Assembly (NCBI RefSeq): GCF_000331305.1
Contig: NZ_KB217478.1
Coordinates: 924,904 to 988,903 of the forward strand
DNA: 64,000 bases
Direction: 5' to 3'
From: Calothrix sp. PCC 7103
Lineage (GTDB): Bacteria > Cyanobacteriota > Cyanobacteriia > Cyanobacteriales > Nostocaceae
Shown: positions 10,373 through 20,923 of the stretch, in pieces
Layout of the letters: each line of letters opens with the position of its first letter
Position numbering within the stretch: position 1 is the first letter of the stretch
Position numbers and translations under genes: made by a program
Notes under the pieces: model-generated
Seen by the model: only the letters and a program-made list of their open reading frames with translations
What the model was told of the DNA's origin: nothing
Database searches by the model: none

Positions 10373-11449
10373 TCACGGTAATCGGTTTCGCTTTCGCATA
10401 GCTTGTTTTTGTTTTAATTTTTCTCGCCATTCACGAATTGCCATTGCTGTTCTTGTAACATGTGTTTTATATCCTTCTGGAATTTCTAGGCTGTTACTGC
10501 TGCTTGTGGCGCCTAAACGTTGGCTTGTCATACAGTTGTTTAAGGTTGGTAAATACGATTCCATCCCTAAGTCCCACATTACGTCTTCTGCGTTTTTGTA
10601 ACGTTCTTCAAGAGGTATTTTTACCATTTTGGATAATACTTTGGCGAAGTGGTCACTAATTTGCACTTCTTTTTGCCAAGCTATTTCTCCATTATGGGCA
10701 TCATAATCAAATTCTAACGGCGCCTTGCCTGTTAACATGAATAAACAAGTTACCCCAACTGCGTAAACGTCGCTTGCGTAAACTGGACGTAACGAAAATT
10801 GTTCTGGTGGTGCAAAACCCATTGTTCCGACAAAATTTGTCGTCGCGCTTTTAGAGTTACCATCGCTGCTTTTTGCTAATTCCTCTTTAACGGCGCCAAA
10901 ATCTATTAGTACTAATCTACCATCGTCATCGCATCGCAGTAGGTTGTGTGGTTTAATATCACGATGAATTACTTTGTGTTTGTGAATGTACTGTAATACT
11001 GGCAGTAACTCGCGTAAAAATTGTTTTACGACTCCTTCGCTTTTTGGCCCAGTTCTACGAATTTCGCGTGCGAGTGTTGAACCACGTACATATTCTTGCA
11101 CGAGGAAAAACTCACCATTCATATCAAAGTAATCTAATAACATTGGTATTTGAGAATGATTACCAAGTTTTCCAAGAGCTTTCGCTTCTTTCTCAAACCG
11201 AACACAAGCACGTTGCCAGCTTTTTGGTTTTGTAACCTTTGGGCAAAGCTGTTTAATTACGCAAAGTGGGTTTCCTGGTAAAGTCATATTCTTAACTAGG
11301 AATGTGACTCCAAAACCACCTCTACCTAAAACTCGTTGAATTTCGTAGCGGTCACGAAACAGTTGCTTGGTACCGCATAATTGTCCAAGCTGGGTTTCGT
11401 GCAAAACATCATCGTGAAAATCAGACACTTTGTGAGATAAACGATTCAT
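10373..11449 (-). CDS. Serine/threonine protein kinase, soluble
   Basis: 358 residues, almost all kinase domain: glycine loop VLGRGGFGVTF, VIKQLCP lysine, VIHRDIKPHNLL catalytic loop, LIDFGAVKEE and an APPEQF activation-segment end. The C-terminal 70 residues are polar and basic with no membrane helix, so the enzyme should be cytosolic. It resembles the kinase part of the 6.5-8.5 kb gene but lacks the zinc ribbon, membrane anchor and WD40 repeats. The two may be paralogues. The target is unknown. Confidence 0.9.
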   Translation of the reverse strand: MNRLSHKVSDFHDDVLHETQLGQLCGTKQLFRDRYEIQRVLGRGGFGVTFLVKNMTLPGNPLCVIKQLCPKVTKPKSWQRACVRFEKEAKALGKLGNHSQIPMLLDYFDMNGEFFLVQEYVRGSTLAREIRRTGPKSEGVVKQFLRELLPVLQYIHKHKVIHRDIKPHNLLRCDDDGRLVLIDFGAVKEELAKSSDGNSKSATTNFVGTMGFAPPEQFSLRPVYASDVYAVGVTCLFMLTGKAPLEFDYDAHNGEIAWQKEVQISDHFAKVLSKMVKIPLEERYKNAEDVMWDLGMESYLPTLNNCMTSQRLGATSSSNSLEIPEGYKTHVTRTAMAIREWREKLKQKQAMRKRNRLP

Positions 11450-11614
11450 TAGAGTATTGCTGGTAATAAGTTAACAGCTACTTTGCAATGTCTTTAATTT
11501 ATCCGCGATTCGAGCTTGGCGCCAGTAGCATTACCGTATCTTTGCAAAAACCTAATCTTTCTCCGAAGTATCCGGATTCCAGTACTTTTGAAATGTAAAT
11601 TATACAACAAGTAT

Positions 11615-11636
11615 GAGACCGTACATGGACGGTCTC
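11615..11636. repeat. Hairpin repeat downstream of the GH57 gene
   Basis: GAGACCGT, a six-base loop, then ACGGTCTC, placed just after the GH57 stop. It belongs to the same kind of GAGAC..GTCTC dispersed hairpins as 18053 and 31306. It may serve as a transcription end, but no strong T-run follows. Confidence 0.5.
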
Positions 11637-11640
11637 TACA

Positions 11641-13875
11641 TTATGGGACTTCAATAGGGACTAAGATGTTTTCTGGCAAGTAACTGTGAAATTTACCATC
11701 TTCGGTAAGTATTAATACTAGCCGTAAGGGGTAATCAGGGGGTACTTGTAAATCTGCCCAAGGTACTGCGATTTCTAAGCAGCTATCCATTGCTACTTGC
11801 GCGCGACTGCTACGACTGTGCCATTGAAAGTTTTCTCCAGCTTCCTGGAATTGAATTGATTGTGTGATTAAATTAACTTCTAAATGGTGGTGATAGTGGT
11901 AGTTTAATGGCGCCGTGTTTGGAACGGATGTTAGGGGTATGGGGCTGTTATGCATGGTACGGTCTGGATAAAACCACAGTAGGTTTAATTCAGCGGGTAT
12001 ATCTTGTCCTGGCTGTACTCCAACTTTGAAGTCTAAGCGTAAGTAAAAGTTGATGTGGTCGGCGCCATACCACAATCTTTGTATTGCACTACTGTTGTGC
12101 ATTGTACCCCTGGCGCCGCCAATTTCCATGCGTCCAGCTTTGTCCCAGTCTTGTTCGTCACCTTTACCGTTAATAACCGGATGAATAAAACTGGCAGGAC
12201 GACAGTCACCTCGCGCTGCATGACTTTCTAGCGGTTGGCGTAAATAAGAGGGTATTGGTTCATTGAGTGCTTTGTATATACCGTACAGGTGTTCGCGAAA
12301 TAACTGGTCAAAAATTGCATCTTGGTTCGAGGAATGTCCTTCACCAAACCACCAAAACCAATCTGAACCTTCGGCAGCATACAGCGCTTCCCAAGCTTCG
12401 GGGTTACTTTCCTCGGTTGCTTCTGGATGACTTGCTAATACTGCACGCGCTTCTTTAAGATAATCCCACGCACGGTTTTTTACTGGGTCGCCTATCCAAG
12501 TCGTAAAACTTCCATCAACCCATGAACCGCTATGAAGTTGGGCGCCTGGTATTGTCGCAGTTGCAGGAAATTGGTCTAAAAATTCGGCGACGGTAACAAG
12601 TTTGATATGGGGTTCGTTACTCAAACTTTGATATAAAGCTTCTAAAAACGGTTTACCATCTTGCTGGTAATATTCCCAGCAATTTTCACCATCTAGAGCA
12701 ATTGTTACTAACCAAGGCTGTTCAGGTTGCCGTTCACGCTGCATTTTGGCGATGGCTTCAAGATGTCCTATTAAATCTGCTGCTGCTTTTTTAGGAGGCA
12801 TTGAGCCATAAGTAAAACCTATCAAATCTGATAAGCGATGGTCACGAAAAACTATTGCTAAATCACCCGCTGGTGTTTGCAAGCGATATGGTCGATATAG
12901 CAATTCGGGTTCTAAGACATTTCCCGCTGCGTTACGGTTGAAAAATCTTTTTAAAGTCCAACCTAAAACTGCTTCATCCGAGCAAATCCACTTAAAGCCT
13001 TGTTTTATGATATAAGGCAATACTGCTGGACTAACCGATTGTTCTGAGGGCCATAGACCGCGCGGTTCACGTCCAAATCTGTCTAAATATAAATCCCAAG
13101 CTTTACGTAAATGTCGAGGAATATCTTCTGCCCACTCAAACCGGGATTGCGGTAGTGTCATATTTGGAACTGCCACACGTCCCGAATTTGTATCAGCAAG
13201 CAAGGGCATAATTGGGTGGGTGTAGGGAGTAGTTGTGACTTCCAACTGTCCCGCCGCTTGCATTTTACGATGTTGAGGAATAATTTGAGCTAAAATTTCG
13301 CGCTGTTTTGAGTAAATGCGCTGACGGTCACTCAATGTAAAATTACGGTCTTGCTTTAGCCAAGCTGCTATTTCGGGGTCATCCCAAAATAAAGGGTCAA
13401 TCCATGCTAAGTTGTGCCAAGCTAGCAAATCTCCATATTCTGACTCTTGCCAATTTTCAAAACACCAATTTACACCATTGTTATTACGTTGCTCGTATAA
13501 CTCTGAGTAACGAGGATGAGGGTCAATTAGGGTGTGGTGATTGGCATCGAAAAAATGTTCAATAATAAACGCGCGCTGTTCGCGACTGAGCTTTTCTGTA
13601 GGTGTGAGAGTCGCTTCTAAATAAGGGTCAAATGCAGTTCCCGCGATATAATCTTCGAGTTGTAATATTAATGACGGTACTAAATTGACAGTTTGGTGCA
13701 ACTGTGGATACTTCTCTAAAAGCAGCACTAAGTCCAAATAATCTTTTGTACCGTGCAATCGTACCCAAGGGAGGCGGTATTTCTGAGTACTGGTACTAGA
13801 AATACCAATCTGAGGGGATTTGTACAGAGGTTGATGCTGATGCCAAATAAAAGCTACGTGGAGAGGATGAGGCAT
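11641..13875 (-). CDS. Glycoside hydrolase family 57 (alpha-amylase / glucan-acting)
   Basis: 744 residues. The N-terminus HVAFIWHQHQPLY is the GH57 signature. A roughly 400-residue catalytic barrel contains PSEQSVSP and the ICSDEAV and ALDGENCW motifs, the latter expected to include the catalytic aspartate. A C-terminal beta domain (about residues 560-744) resembles the carbohydrate-binding tail of GH57 proteins. There is no signal peptide, so it likely acts on cytosolic glycogen or related alpha-glucans. Family membership is clear; exact specificity (amylase, branching or pullulanase-type) cannot be read from the sequence. Confidence 0.9.
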   Translation of the reverse strand: MPHPLHVAFIWHQHQPLYKSPQIGISSTSTQKYRLPWVRLHGTKDYLDLVLLLEKYPQLHQTVNLVPSLILQLEDYIAGTAFDPYLEATLTPTEKLSREQRAFIIEHFFDANHHTLIDPHPRYSELYEQRNNNGVNWCFENWQESEYGDLLAWHNLAWIDPLFWDDPEIAAWLKQDRNFTLSDRQRIYSKQREILAQIIPQHRKMQAAGQLEVTTTPYTHPIMPLLADTNSGRVAVPNMTLPQSRFEWAEDIPRHLRKAWDLYLDRFGREPRGLWPSEQSVSPAVLPYIIKQGFKWICSDEAVLGWTLKRFFNRNAAGNVLEPELLYRPYRLQTPAGDLAIVFRDHRLSDLIGFTYGSMPPKKAAADLIGHLEAIAKMQRERQPEQPWLVTIALDGENCWEYYQQDGKPFLEALYQSLSNEPHIKLVTVAEFLDQFPATATIPGAQLHSGSWVDGSFTTWIGDPVKNRAWDYLKEARAVLASHPEATEESNPEAWEALYAAEGSDWFWWFGEGHSSNQDAIFDQLFREHLYGIYKALNEPIPSYLRQPLESHAARGDCRPASFIHPVINGKGDEQDWDKAGRMEIGGARGTMHNSSAIQRLWYGADHINFYLRLDFKVGVQPGQDIPAELNLLWFYPDRTMHNSPIPLTSVPNTAPLNYHYHHHLEVNLITQSIQFQEAGENFQWHSRSSRAQVAMDSCLEIAVPWADLQVPPDYPLRLVLILTEDGKFHSYLPENILVPIEVP

Positions 13876-13899
13876 AAAATATACTTATGAGTTGGGAGG

Positions 13900-14099
13900 T
13901 AGGGTGCGTGACGCTAATAACAATTCTGAAACGAAGCTAGCATCTAATAGCGTCACACACCGACGTTAGTTAGGAGTTATGAGTCCTAACTTTTTACTCT
14001 TTACTCCTTACTTTTAACTTTTCACTCGTAGATTAAGGTACGTGACGCTACTAGAACGCTTGCTTCGTTTCAGGTTTTTGGTAGCGTCACGCACCCTAT
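13900..14099. repeat. Inverted repeat TAGGGTGCGTGACGCTA around the GH57-nfu gap
   Basis: TAGGGTGCGTGACGCTA starts at 13900 and its complement TAGCGTCACGCACCCTA ends at 14099, with another TAGCGTCAC half-copy between them. The right arm supplies the TAG stop of the nfu gene. A related, diverged copy lies at about 36876-36946. Confidence 0.6.
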
Positions 14100-14326
14100 A
14101 TTACTTGTTCTACTTCGGCAATTTCGGGAATCATTTCTCGAAGACGACGCTCTAAACCCATACGCAGGGTCATTGTCGAACTGGGACAACTACCACAGGC
14201 GCCTTGTAACCGCAGTTTAACAATAGGACCATCGAGTTCTACAAGTTCCACATTACCACCGTCTGACATCAGGTAGGGGCGCATTTCATCTAATACTGTT
14301 TCAACGTTTTCAACTGTAAGTTCCAT
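14096..14326 (-). CDS. Nfu-type iron-sulfur cluster scaffold (NifU C-terminal domain)
   Basis: 76 residues forming a single NifU C-terminal domain. It contains [20 protein letters not shown] and the ligand motif [11 protein letters not shown] (CxxC), where a dimer binds a [4Fe-4S] or [2Fe-2S] cluster for delivery to apo-proteins. This stand-alone form is the cyanobacterial NfuA/CnfU type, the main scaffold of the SUF system including photosystem I clusters. The length is normal. The stop codon lies inside a dispersed repeat. Confidence 0.92.
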   Translation of the reverse strand: MELTVENVETVLDEMRPYLMSDGGNVELVELDGPIVKLRLQGACGSCPSSTMTLRMGLERRLREMIPEIAEVEQVI

Positions 14327-14449
14327 AGTTTTAGACCTGGTAAGTTAATTGTGGTGCTTTAACAAAAATTATCTCTTCAGGAATTGATGACAATTGATAT
14401 TCTAAGTTCCATATTCCATTCTATGGAAATATCAACAATTTTTGGCAGT

Positions 14450-16171
14450 TCAACTTAATACTGGCTGCTGGTACAAAGGAACTGTAAATGTCACGGTAGA
14501 ACCTAATCCTTCACCTAGACTGTAAAAATGAACCTCTCCACCCATTGCTTCAACAAGTTTCTGAGAGATGGCAAGTCCTAAACCTGTACCTCCGTACTGA
14601 CGGGTACGCGAGCCATCAACTTGTGAGAATGATTGAAATAGTTTATCTTGCTTATCTAATGATACACCAATACCAGTGTCAGCGACTCGAACTTTTACAA
14701 TGCCTGGAAATTCTCGGTCTTGGAATCGCATTTTCTTACGCACCACATCCGCACTCAATGTTATACCACCTTCATGAGTAAATTTAATCGCGTTTCCGAC
14801 CAAATTAATCATTACCTGCTTTAAGCGTAAATAATCCCCAAAAACCACTATCTTATCGGCTGTATCGGGCAATTGCATTTGGAAGCTAAGATTTTTTTGT
14901 TCAGATTGCAACCGCATTGAATTACTTACGTCAGCGAATAATTCGTCTAGATTGACTGAACTTAGCTCTAAATCGTTTTTTCCTGCTTCTATTTTGGCAA
15001 AATCAAGAATATCCTGAATTATATCAAACAAATGTACTGATAATTTATGAGATTCTTGTAAATACTCTCGTTCTTCTTCAACGCTGTCGGTCATATCATC
15101 AAGGATAAGCTTTAGAAAACCCATTATTCCATTTAAGGGAGTTCTAATTTCATGAGAGACGTTTGCCAAAAATTCGCTTTTGCGTCGCGTAGCTTCTTCT
15201 GCCTGAAATCGAGCGGCGCCTAGTTCTTTATATAATGTTGCATGTGCGATTGCGGTTCCTAGTTGGTCAGCTACTTCTTTAGCTAATTCAAGTTCTTCAG
15301 CAGTTAGAGATTTACACTCGTCGCGCAAAGTTATGGCAATAATTCCGTTTGGCTGGTCTTGGTGACATGTAACAGCAACTAAAATACGTCCTTGTCGAAA
15401 GTATGGATGCTGAGAGTCAACGACAACTGGTTTGAGCGTTAAGAGTGTTTCTACCAATCCAGGTTCAGAGTTAATATCGATTTCTAAACCCAACATTGAA
15501 GTGATATTTGGCTTGTGATACTCGGCTATGACTTTAACACTCTTGGCGCCTGGTTTGTAAGGACAAATAATACACCTGTCTAACCGTAACGCTTCACCTA
15601 GGCTATCAACCGTTTGCTGCCAAATTACATCTAAATCAAGAGTACGACGTATACTACTTGTAATACGATTAAGTATTTTTTGGTGCTGTTGCGAGCGTAA
15701 CGCTAAGTCTGATATGGATGTCGTTGATAATGGCGGTAAAGCTTCATGATTTTTTTCTGCCACTTGTAAAAGCCTTCCCATTACCAACACAGTAGTCGCG
15801 GTATCACCTAATGATGGCATTACAGGAGTAATTGCTAAATCGAACTCATATAAATACTGTCGATAAGCAAACCAAAACTGACACCGTTCAGGCGTTAGTA
15901 CCGTCATAACTCGCTGTAAACGTTGTGAATAAATAACTTTATCAACAGGAGCAAATGAATCATCTTGATTCAAAGAAGCAACAATTTGTTCAGTATTAAT
16001 ACTTAAACTATCAGAAGGCTGCCAATAAAAGCTTAAAAAGCGTCCTGCCCAATCTTGGGTATAGACGAGTTCGGCTCCTAAATTTGCCCATGAGCCATCA
16101 GTGTTACTAGCAATTGATTCCAAATTTCTTGACAATACTTTTGAGAGTTGGGAATTGGCAGTAATGCTCAT
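14450..16171 (-). CDS. GAF-domain sensor histidine kinase
   Basis: 573 residues with no membrane segment. After an N-terminal region of about 150 residues of unclear fold comes a GAF domain (about residues 170-310). Next are the dimerisation helix with phospho-acceptor His in FLANVSHEIRTPLNGIMGF (near residue 340) and the ATPase domain with NLVGNAIKF, DTGIGV and GTGLGLAI boxes. No receiver domain is attached. It should be a soluble kinase sensing a small ligand or chromophore through GAF; the conserved Cys of bilin-binding GAF domains is not obvious. The partner regulator is not in the vicinity. Confidence 0.9.
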   Translation of the reverse strand: MSITANSQLSKVLSRNLESIASNTDGSWANLGAELVYTQDWAGRFLSFYWQPSDSLSINTEQIVASLNQDDSFAPVDKVIYSQRLQRVMTVLTPERCQFWFAYRQYLYEFDLAITPVMPSLGDTATTVLVMGRLLQVAEKNHEALPPLSTTSISDLALRSQQHQKILNRITSSIRRTLDLDVIWQQTVDSLGEALRLDRCIICPYKPGAKSVKVIAEYHKPNITSMLGLEIDINSEPGLVETLLTLKPVVVDSQHPYFRQGRILVAVTCHQDQPNGIIAITLRDECKSLTAEELELAKEVADQLGTAIAHATLYKELGAARFQAEEATRRKSEFLANVSHEIRTPLNGIMGFLKLILDDMTDSVEEEREYLQESHKLSVHLFDIIQDILDFAKIEAGKNDLELSSVNLDELFADVSNSMRLQSEQKNLSFQMQLPDTADKIVVFGDYLRLKQVMINLVGNAIKFTHEGGITLSADVVRKKMRFQDREFPGIVKVRVADTGIGVSLDKQDKLFQSFSQVDGSRTRQYGGTGLGLAISQKLVEAMGGEVHFYSLGEGLGSTVTFTVPLYQQPVLS

Positions 16172-16351
16172 GGCTCAAGTTCAATAGTTTAACGGCAACC
16201 AAAGGTTATTTAGCTAGATAGCTCCCTAAAGTTTGGCATAAATTTTTACAGATGAGGTATGGTAAAGCTGAAAAATTTTGGTTGCTCTTGAATCAAGCAT
16301 TACATGGTTCAAACGTAAATAATATTCTCCTTTCAATAAAAATTAAGGAGT

Positions 16352-16588
16352 TTAATCATTCCACTCACCACGTGGGGGTATGGCTCGACGCACAGGGTTG
16401 CGCGTTAGTTCGTCATCTCTTGGCACATCCCCACGTAACCACTGACGAATGGCTACTTCTATGACTTTACTAGGGTCATTAGTCAGATGCTGAATTTGCT
16501 CTAGCAATTCTGAGTCAAGACGAATTGCTATCTCAACTTTCTCAGCAGGTCGCTGGTCAACATCTGTTGGTCTATCTTTCATATTCAT
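16352..16588 (-). CDS. Small hypothetical protein, ribbon-helix-helix-like
   Basis: 78 residues, hydrophilic. The middle (KVEIAIRLDSELLEQIQHL then SKVIEVAIRQWLRG) has the strand-helix-helix pattern of ribbon-helix-helix DNA-binding proteins. The C-terminus is a Pro/Arg-rich tail. No toxin gene sits beside it. It could be an orphan antitoxin or small regulator; the fold is inferred from pattern only. Confidence 0.55.
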   Translation of the reverse strand: MNMKDRPTDVDQRPAEKVEIAIRLDSELLEQIQHLTNDPSKVIEVAIRQWLRGDVPRDDELTRNPVRRAIPPRGEWND

Positions 16589-16833
16589 AGGTTGATGTAC
16601 CTGAAACTGGTTTTACTATATAAATGCTGTTACAAGCGGCGGACATTCAATGTTTATTGTACGCCTCTAATTGGCAAATGCCAGAATCCCTAGGCTAGGT
16701 TTAATATACCCCCCAAAGTCATGCAAATGAAGAGTAGAACCCTACTCTTCATTGATATTACCGTTCAAATTGTAACTTTTGCTACAGATTTGAAAAACTT
16801 AACTTTATCCAAACTCACCCAAAGGAGAGAGGA

Positions 16834-18000
16834 TTACGTCAAATTTTCAACCTTGCGTTTTTTGAGGAAATTGGACATAAAGGGTCGTTCAAAAGCAAGA
16901 TAGAAGAGATAAGCAAACATTAGCGAGGCGCCCAACCCGACAATATAAGATGCTGCTGCGAACATTGATGGGGATAAATTCAGGTTAAAAAGCCAGTATC
17001 GAACTAAAACGAGTATTGGACCGTGAGTTAAATATAAGCTGTAAGAAAAAGTACCTACTGTGATTAGCCAAGGCTGTTGAAAAAGCTTTAATAAAATATT
17101 GGGCGCCTTTTCTCCATCAACTATCGACTTTGTGCAAGAAATAAATAGACAAACTACGGCTAATCCAAAAAAACTATAACCAACCCAGATATGTAAACCT
17201 AGTTTTCTCCACTCAGTAATAAAGCCAATGGCAATAAAAATAATACTAAGTAAGTTCCACGGCAAAGAATTTTTGATTGAGATAAATTTGGGTTTTTGAG
17301 AGAATCCAATTTCTGCTGCCAGCATTCCCAGACTAAATATACCTATATAAAAAGCAGGCTCAAAAAATCCATCAAAAGCAATAGTTGGGATTAAGCCAGT
17401 TATATAAGCAATAGCTATAGTAGCAAGAATACCAAAACGGCGCCGTACAGGTAGTAAAAGTAAAGGAAATATAAAATAAATTTGCCACTCAGTTGCCACA
17501 CTCCACATTGGTGGATTAATTGACATGTGAGTATCAGAACTTAAATTATGAATGAGAAACAAGTGAGACAAGATATCAATTAAGTTAAATTTGGGATGAA
17601 ATGGACCTGTACCTGCAACACTATTCCAGATAAAGCCATTAAAAGTTTCGAGTATAAGAATCCCCAGCGCTAACAGAAAGCAAAAGATTAAAGCAGCATA
17701 ATAAGGTGGTAAAATCCTTCGCGCACGTCTTTTAAAAAAATCGCTTAAACCACCTGGAATATAGCCTTCCTCCGAGCGTGAGACCGGAAGCATAAGCACA
17801 TACCCTGACATCACAACAAAAATTACAACAGCGAAACCACCGTACCTTAAAAGCTTTACAAATGCAGACCAGAATAAAGGTAAACTTGCTTCAATACTTG
17901 GTTCAACGTGAACTAACACTATATACAAAGCAGTTAATCCACGCAAGCCATCTAAATAACTCAGGTGAAGCCTTTTTGTTTTTTCTACTGTTTTATTCAT
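16834..18000 (-). CDS. Acyltransferase family 3 (OafA/NodX-like) membrane protein
   Basis: 388 residues from the ATG at 18000, which has an AGGGG site upstream; a longer frame would run through a dispersed hairpin repeat and is unlikely. It starts HLSYLDGLRGLTALYIVLVH, the classic acyltransferase-3 entry containing the essential His, then has about ten transmembrane helices and RRARRILPPYYAAL. These integral membrane enzymes add acetyl or other acyl groups to sugars of exopolysaccharide or O-antigen. It stands alone, so the acceptor is unknown. Confidence 0.88.
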   Translation of the reverse strand: MNKTVEKTKRLHLSYLDGLRGLTALYIVLVHVEPSIEASLPLFWSAFVKLLRYGGFAVVIFVVMSGYVLMLPVSRSEEGYIPGGLSDFFKRRARRILPPYYAALIFCFLLALGILILETFNGFIWNSVAGTGPFHPKFNLIDILSHLFLIHNLSSDTHMSINPPMWSVATEWQIYFIFPLLLLPVRRRFGILATIAIAYITGLIPTIAFDGFFEPAFYIGIFSLGMLAAEIGFSQKPKFISIKNSLPWNLLSIIFIAIGFITEWRKLGLHIWVGYSFFGLAVVCLFISCTKSIVDGEKAPNILLKLFQQPWLITVGTFSYSLYLTHGPILVLVRYWLFNLNLSPSMFAAASYIVGLGASLMFAYLFYLAFERPFMSNFLKKRKVENLT

Positions 18001-18052
18001 ATAACAACCCCTGATATATAATAGTCCGAAATCCCATGTAAAATCCCGCATT

Positions 18053-18080
18053 GTAGAGACGCGATTAATCGCGTCTCTAC
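18053..18080. repeat. Perfect hairpin GTAGAGACGCGATT / AATCGCGTCTCTAC
   Basis: A 28 bp perfect palindrome. An identical copy lies at 31306-31333 inside a MITE. It is located just upstream of the acyltransferase start. Confidence 0.85.
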
Positions 18081-18090
18081 ATGAATACAT

Positions 18091-18585
18091 TTTTTATAAT
18101 TTATTTATAGTTGCGATAATAAGTTATTGCTAAGGGAGCAAATCAAATATATATTCAGGTTTATATCAACTCTTGCAGTAATCATGATACGCAGAAAAAA
18201 TAATACCTATAAATTAATTGTTTAGATTTTGAAGCCAAATTAAATTTAATTAGTTTACGTATTAGTAAATTTATCGAATATTCGTTCAACACAGATAAAG
18301 ACTTCATAAAGTATTAATAAATAATTATGAAAATTTGATATTATTTTAATAGTTTTTGCAAATTTTATAAGTAAGCATAGATAAGAAAAGGTAGTACAGG
18401 TTTACAAAAAGGGATAAATACTATTATTGCCCGTTTGCTACGTGCCAAGTGCCAATCCTGAATCGAGGCGCCGCTAGCGAAGAGCGATTAAAATGCGTAT
18501 AGCAGCGTTTGGGCAAATAAAGCATTAAAATACGTTAAGTATCTTCTTTTTTATCTTGGTTGCTAAAAACAGCAAATAAAAGTAT
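18091..18585. other. AT-rich intergenic region upstream of lepA
   Basis: Non-coding; separates the divergent acyltransferase and lepA genes and so should carry both promoters. Long A/T runs and an ATGC-poor stretch precede lepA. No RNA or riboswitch fold was recognised. Confidence 0.4.
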
Positions 18586-20397
18586 ATGACTGACGTTCCC
18601 GCAGCGCGCATTCGCAATTTTTGCATTATTGCTCACATCGACCACGGGAAATCAACCCTTGCCGACCGCTTACTACAAGCCACCGGGACTGTAGAACAGC
18701 GGCAAATGAAGGAGCAATTTCTTGACAACATGGACTTGGAACGGGAGCGCGGCATTACAATTAAGCTGCAAGCTGCCCGGATGAACTACAAAGCAAAAGA
18801 CGGTCAAGAGTATGTACTCAACTTGATTGATACTCCTGGACACGTGGATTTTTCGTATGAAGTATCCCGCAGTCTTGCCGCTTGTGAAGGGGCTTTATTA
18901 GTTGTAGATGCTTCTCAAGGTGTCGAAGCACAAACCTTGGCAAACGTTTACCTTGCCCTAGAACACGATTTAGAAATTATCCCAGTCTTAAATAAAATCG
19001 ATTTACCCGGTGCCGAACCTGACCGGGTAGCTGGGGAAATAGAGGAAATTATAGGTTTGGATTGTAGTGGCGCCATTCTCGCTTCTGCAAAAGAGGGAAT
19101 AGGCATTGACGAAATTCTCGAAACGATTGTAGAACGAGTACCACCGCCAAAAAATACTGTTGATGAAAAATTGCGTGCCTTAATTTTCGACAGCTATTAT
19201 GACAGTTACCGAGGAGTAATTGTATACTTCCGTGTAATGGATGGTACCGTCAAGAAGAAAGACAAAATTTACCTGATGGCATCGGGTAGCGAATTCGAGA
19301 TTGATGAATTGGGCGTTTTATCACCTAGTCAAAAACCTGTTGATGAACTTCACGCTGGAGAAGTAGGTTATTTATCTGCCTCCATTAAAGCTGTTGGTGA
19401 TGCCCGTGTTGGGGATACAATTACTCTTTCTAATGCGAAGTCGCCAGAACCGTTACCTGGTTATACCGAAGCTAACCCGATGGTATTTTGCGGCATGTTC
19501 CCTATCGATGCCGACCAATTTGAGGACTTACGCGAAGCTTTAGACAAGCTAAGTCTTAATGATGCAGCGTTACACTTTGAACCAGAAACTTCAAGTGCAA
19601 TGGGTTTTGGTTTCCGCTGCGGATTTTTGGGACTACTGCACATGGAAATTGTGCAGGAACGTTTAGAGCGCGAATATAACCTTGATTTGATTATCACGGC
19701 GCCTTCGGTGGTTTATAAAGTGATAACTATCAAAGGCGAAGAGTTATATATAGATAACCCCAGCCATTTACCATCTCCTAACGAACGGCAACACATTGAA
19801 GAACCTTATGTAAAAGTCGAAATGATAACCCCAGAAATTTATGTTGGGACATTAATGGAGTTATCGCAAAATCGCCGAGGTATATTCAAAGATATGAAAT
19901 ATCTCACCCAAGGACGGACAACTTTAACGTATGAATTGCCGCTGGCAGAGGTTGTTACCGACTTTTTCGACCAAATGAAATCAAGGTCACGCGGTTATGC
20001 AAGTATGGAATATCACCTAATAGGCTACCGCGAAAACCCACTAGTCAAGCTGGATATAATGATTAACGGCGACCCCGTAGATTCGCTGGCAATGATTGTT
20101 CACCGTGATAAAGCTTATGGTGTGGGACGGTCTATGGCTGAAAAGCTCAAAGAACTAATTCCCCGTCACCAATTTAAAGTACCTATTCAAGCTTCAATTG
20201 GTAGCAAAGTTATCGCCAGTGAACATATTCCAGCATTGCGGAAGGACGTACTTGCTAAATGTTACGGTGGTGACATTAGCCGGAAGAAGAAACTTTTGCA
20301 GAAACAAGCTAAAGGTAAAAAGCGCATGAAATCTGTAGGTACGGTAGATGTACCACAAGAAGCTTTCATGGCTGTATTACGTTTAGACCAATCTTAG
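18586..20397 (+). CDS. lepA: Elongation factor 4 (LepA)
   Basis: 603 residues, the normal length. GTPase motifs [13 protein letters not shown] (G1), RERGITI (G2), DTPGHVDF (G3) and [10 protein letters not shown] (G4) are all intact. EF-G-like domains II, III and V follow, then the LepA-specific C-terminal domain with [19 protein letters not shown]. The protein binds ribosomes and back-translocates or remodels stalled complexes during translation. It is monocistronic here. Nothing unusual. Confidence 0.98.
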   Translation: MTDVPAARIRNFCIIAHIDHGKSTLADRLLQATGTVEQRQMKEQFLDNMDLERERGITIKLQAARMNYKAKDGQEYVLNLIDTPGHVDFSYEVSRSLAACEGALLVVDASQGVEAQTLANVYLALEHDLEIIPVLNKIDLPGAEPDRVAGEIEEIIGLDCSGAILASAKEGIGIDEILETIVERVPPPKNTVDEKLRALIFDSYYDSYRGVIVYFRVMDGTVKKKDKIYLMASGSEFEIDELGVLSPSQKPVDELHAGEVGYLSASIKAVGDARVGDTITLSNAKSPEPLPGYTEANPMVFCGMFPIDADQFEDLREALDKLSLNDAALHFEPETSSAMGFGFRCGFLGLLHMEIVQERLEREYNLDLIITAPSVVYKVITIKGEELYIDNPSHLPSPNERQHIEEPYVKVEMITPEIYVGTLMELSQNRRGIFKDMKYLTQGRTTLTYELPLAEVVTDFFDQMKSRSRGYASMEYHLIGYRENPLVKLDIMINGDPVDSLAMIVHRDKAYGVGRSMAEKLKELIPRHQFKVPIQASIGSKVIASEHIPALRKDVLAKCYGGDISRKKKLLQKQAKGKKRMKSVGTVDVPQEAFMAVLRLDQS

Positions 20398-20587
20398 CAG
20401 ACCTCTAGATTGGGTAATTCTTAGAATAATTAAAAATCTTGTGGGGTGGGCATCCTTGCCCGCCCTTTTTAGATACCGATGGCAAATGAGGGGTCTCACC
20501 CAGTTTTGCATCAGTGCAAATTAGGACAATTATGATTAAGGTGGCTGCGTTAATGATACAGGCGTGCAGCCAAATATAAGTAAACAG
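20398..20587. repeat. Spacer with half-copy of the GGGTGGGCATCCTTGCCCG repeat
   Basis: At about 20439-20465 one arm of the dispersed hairpin (TGTGGGGTGGGCATCC then TTGCCCGCCC) appears without its partner. No gene recognised. Confidence 0.5.
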
Positions 20588-20923
20588 ATGGCTATACACG
20601 TTAATAGGCGCCTGCGTTATTGGGGGCTTTGGGGCATTAGCACTCGGTGGGCTGGCTCAAATAAAAAAGGAGTATCATCAAACGTTCAAGACTATTGGGA
20701 TGAATATTATCAAAATGTTGGAACACAAGGAGATGATTTAGATTCCCTTGTAAGTAAAGCTAGAGATAAAGGTATTAATATTGTTTTTGGCTCTCAAGCT
20801 GCCTTCAATCCAATGACTGGAAATATAGAATTTGAAGCAAGTTCTAAGATATGGGAGTTTTTTGAAGAGTTTCTACATAAAAAAGTCGCTCAAGGATGGA
20901 AAAAGATGAAATTACCAGTTTGA
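20588..20923 (+). CDS. Hypothetical protein, possibly a truncated toxin-type C-terminal domain
   Basis: About 111 residues from ATG 20588; a GTG at 20564 would add eight. I do not recognise the family. The core is DSLVSKARDKGINIVFGSQA then AFNPMTGNIEFEASSKIW. A decayed copy of exactly this core (VNIVFGSQAAFEPMT) lies 1.3 kb downstream at 22022. The stop overlaps the start of the next gene by 28 bases, so the three genes 20588-21661 look translationally coupled. Duplicated C-terminal cores beside small unknown genes are a pattern of polymorphic toxin/immunity loci, but this is inference. Confidence 0.5.
   Translation: MAIHVNRRLRYWGLWGISTRWAGSNKKGVSSNVQDYWDEYYQNVGTQGDDLDSLVSKARDKGINIVFGSQAAFNPMTGNIEFEASSKIWEFFEEFLHKKVAQGWKKMKLPV

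Noticed and set aside
18001-18090. N-terminal extension of the acyltransferase
   Set aside because: The extra 30 codons are encoded by a dispersed palindrome and intergenic sequence; the ATG at 18000 has a good ribosome site and begins the conserved domain almost at once.
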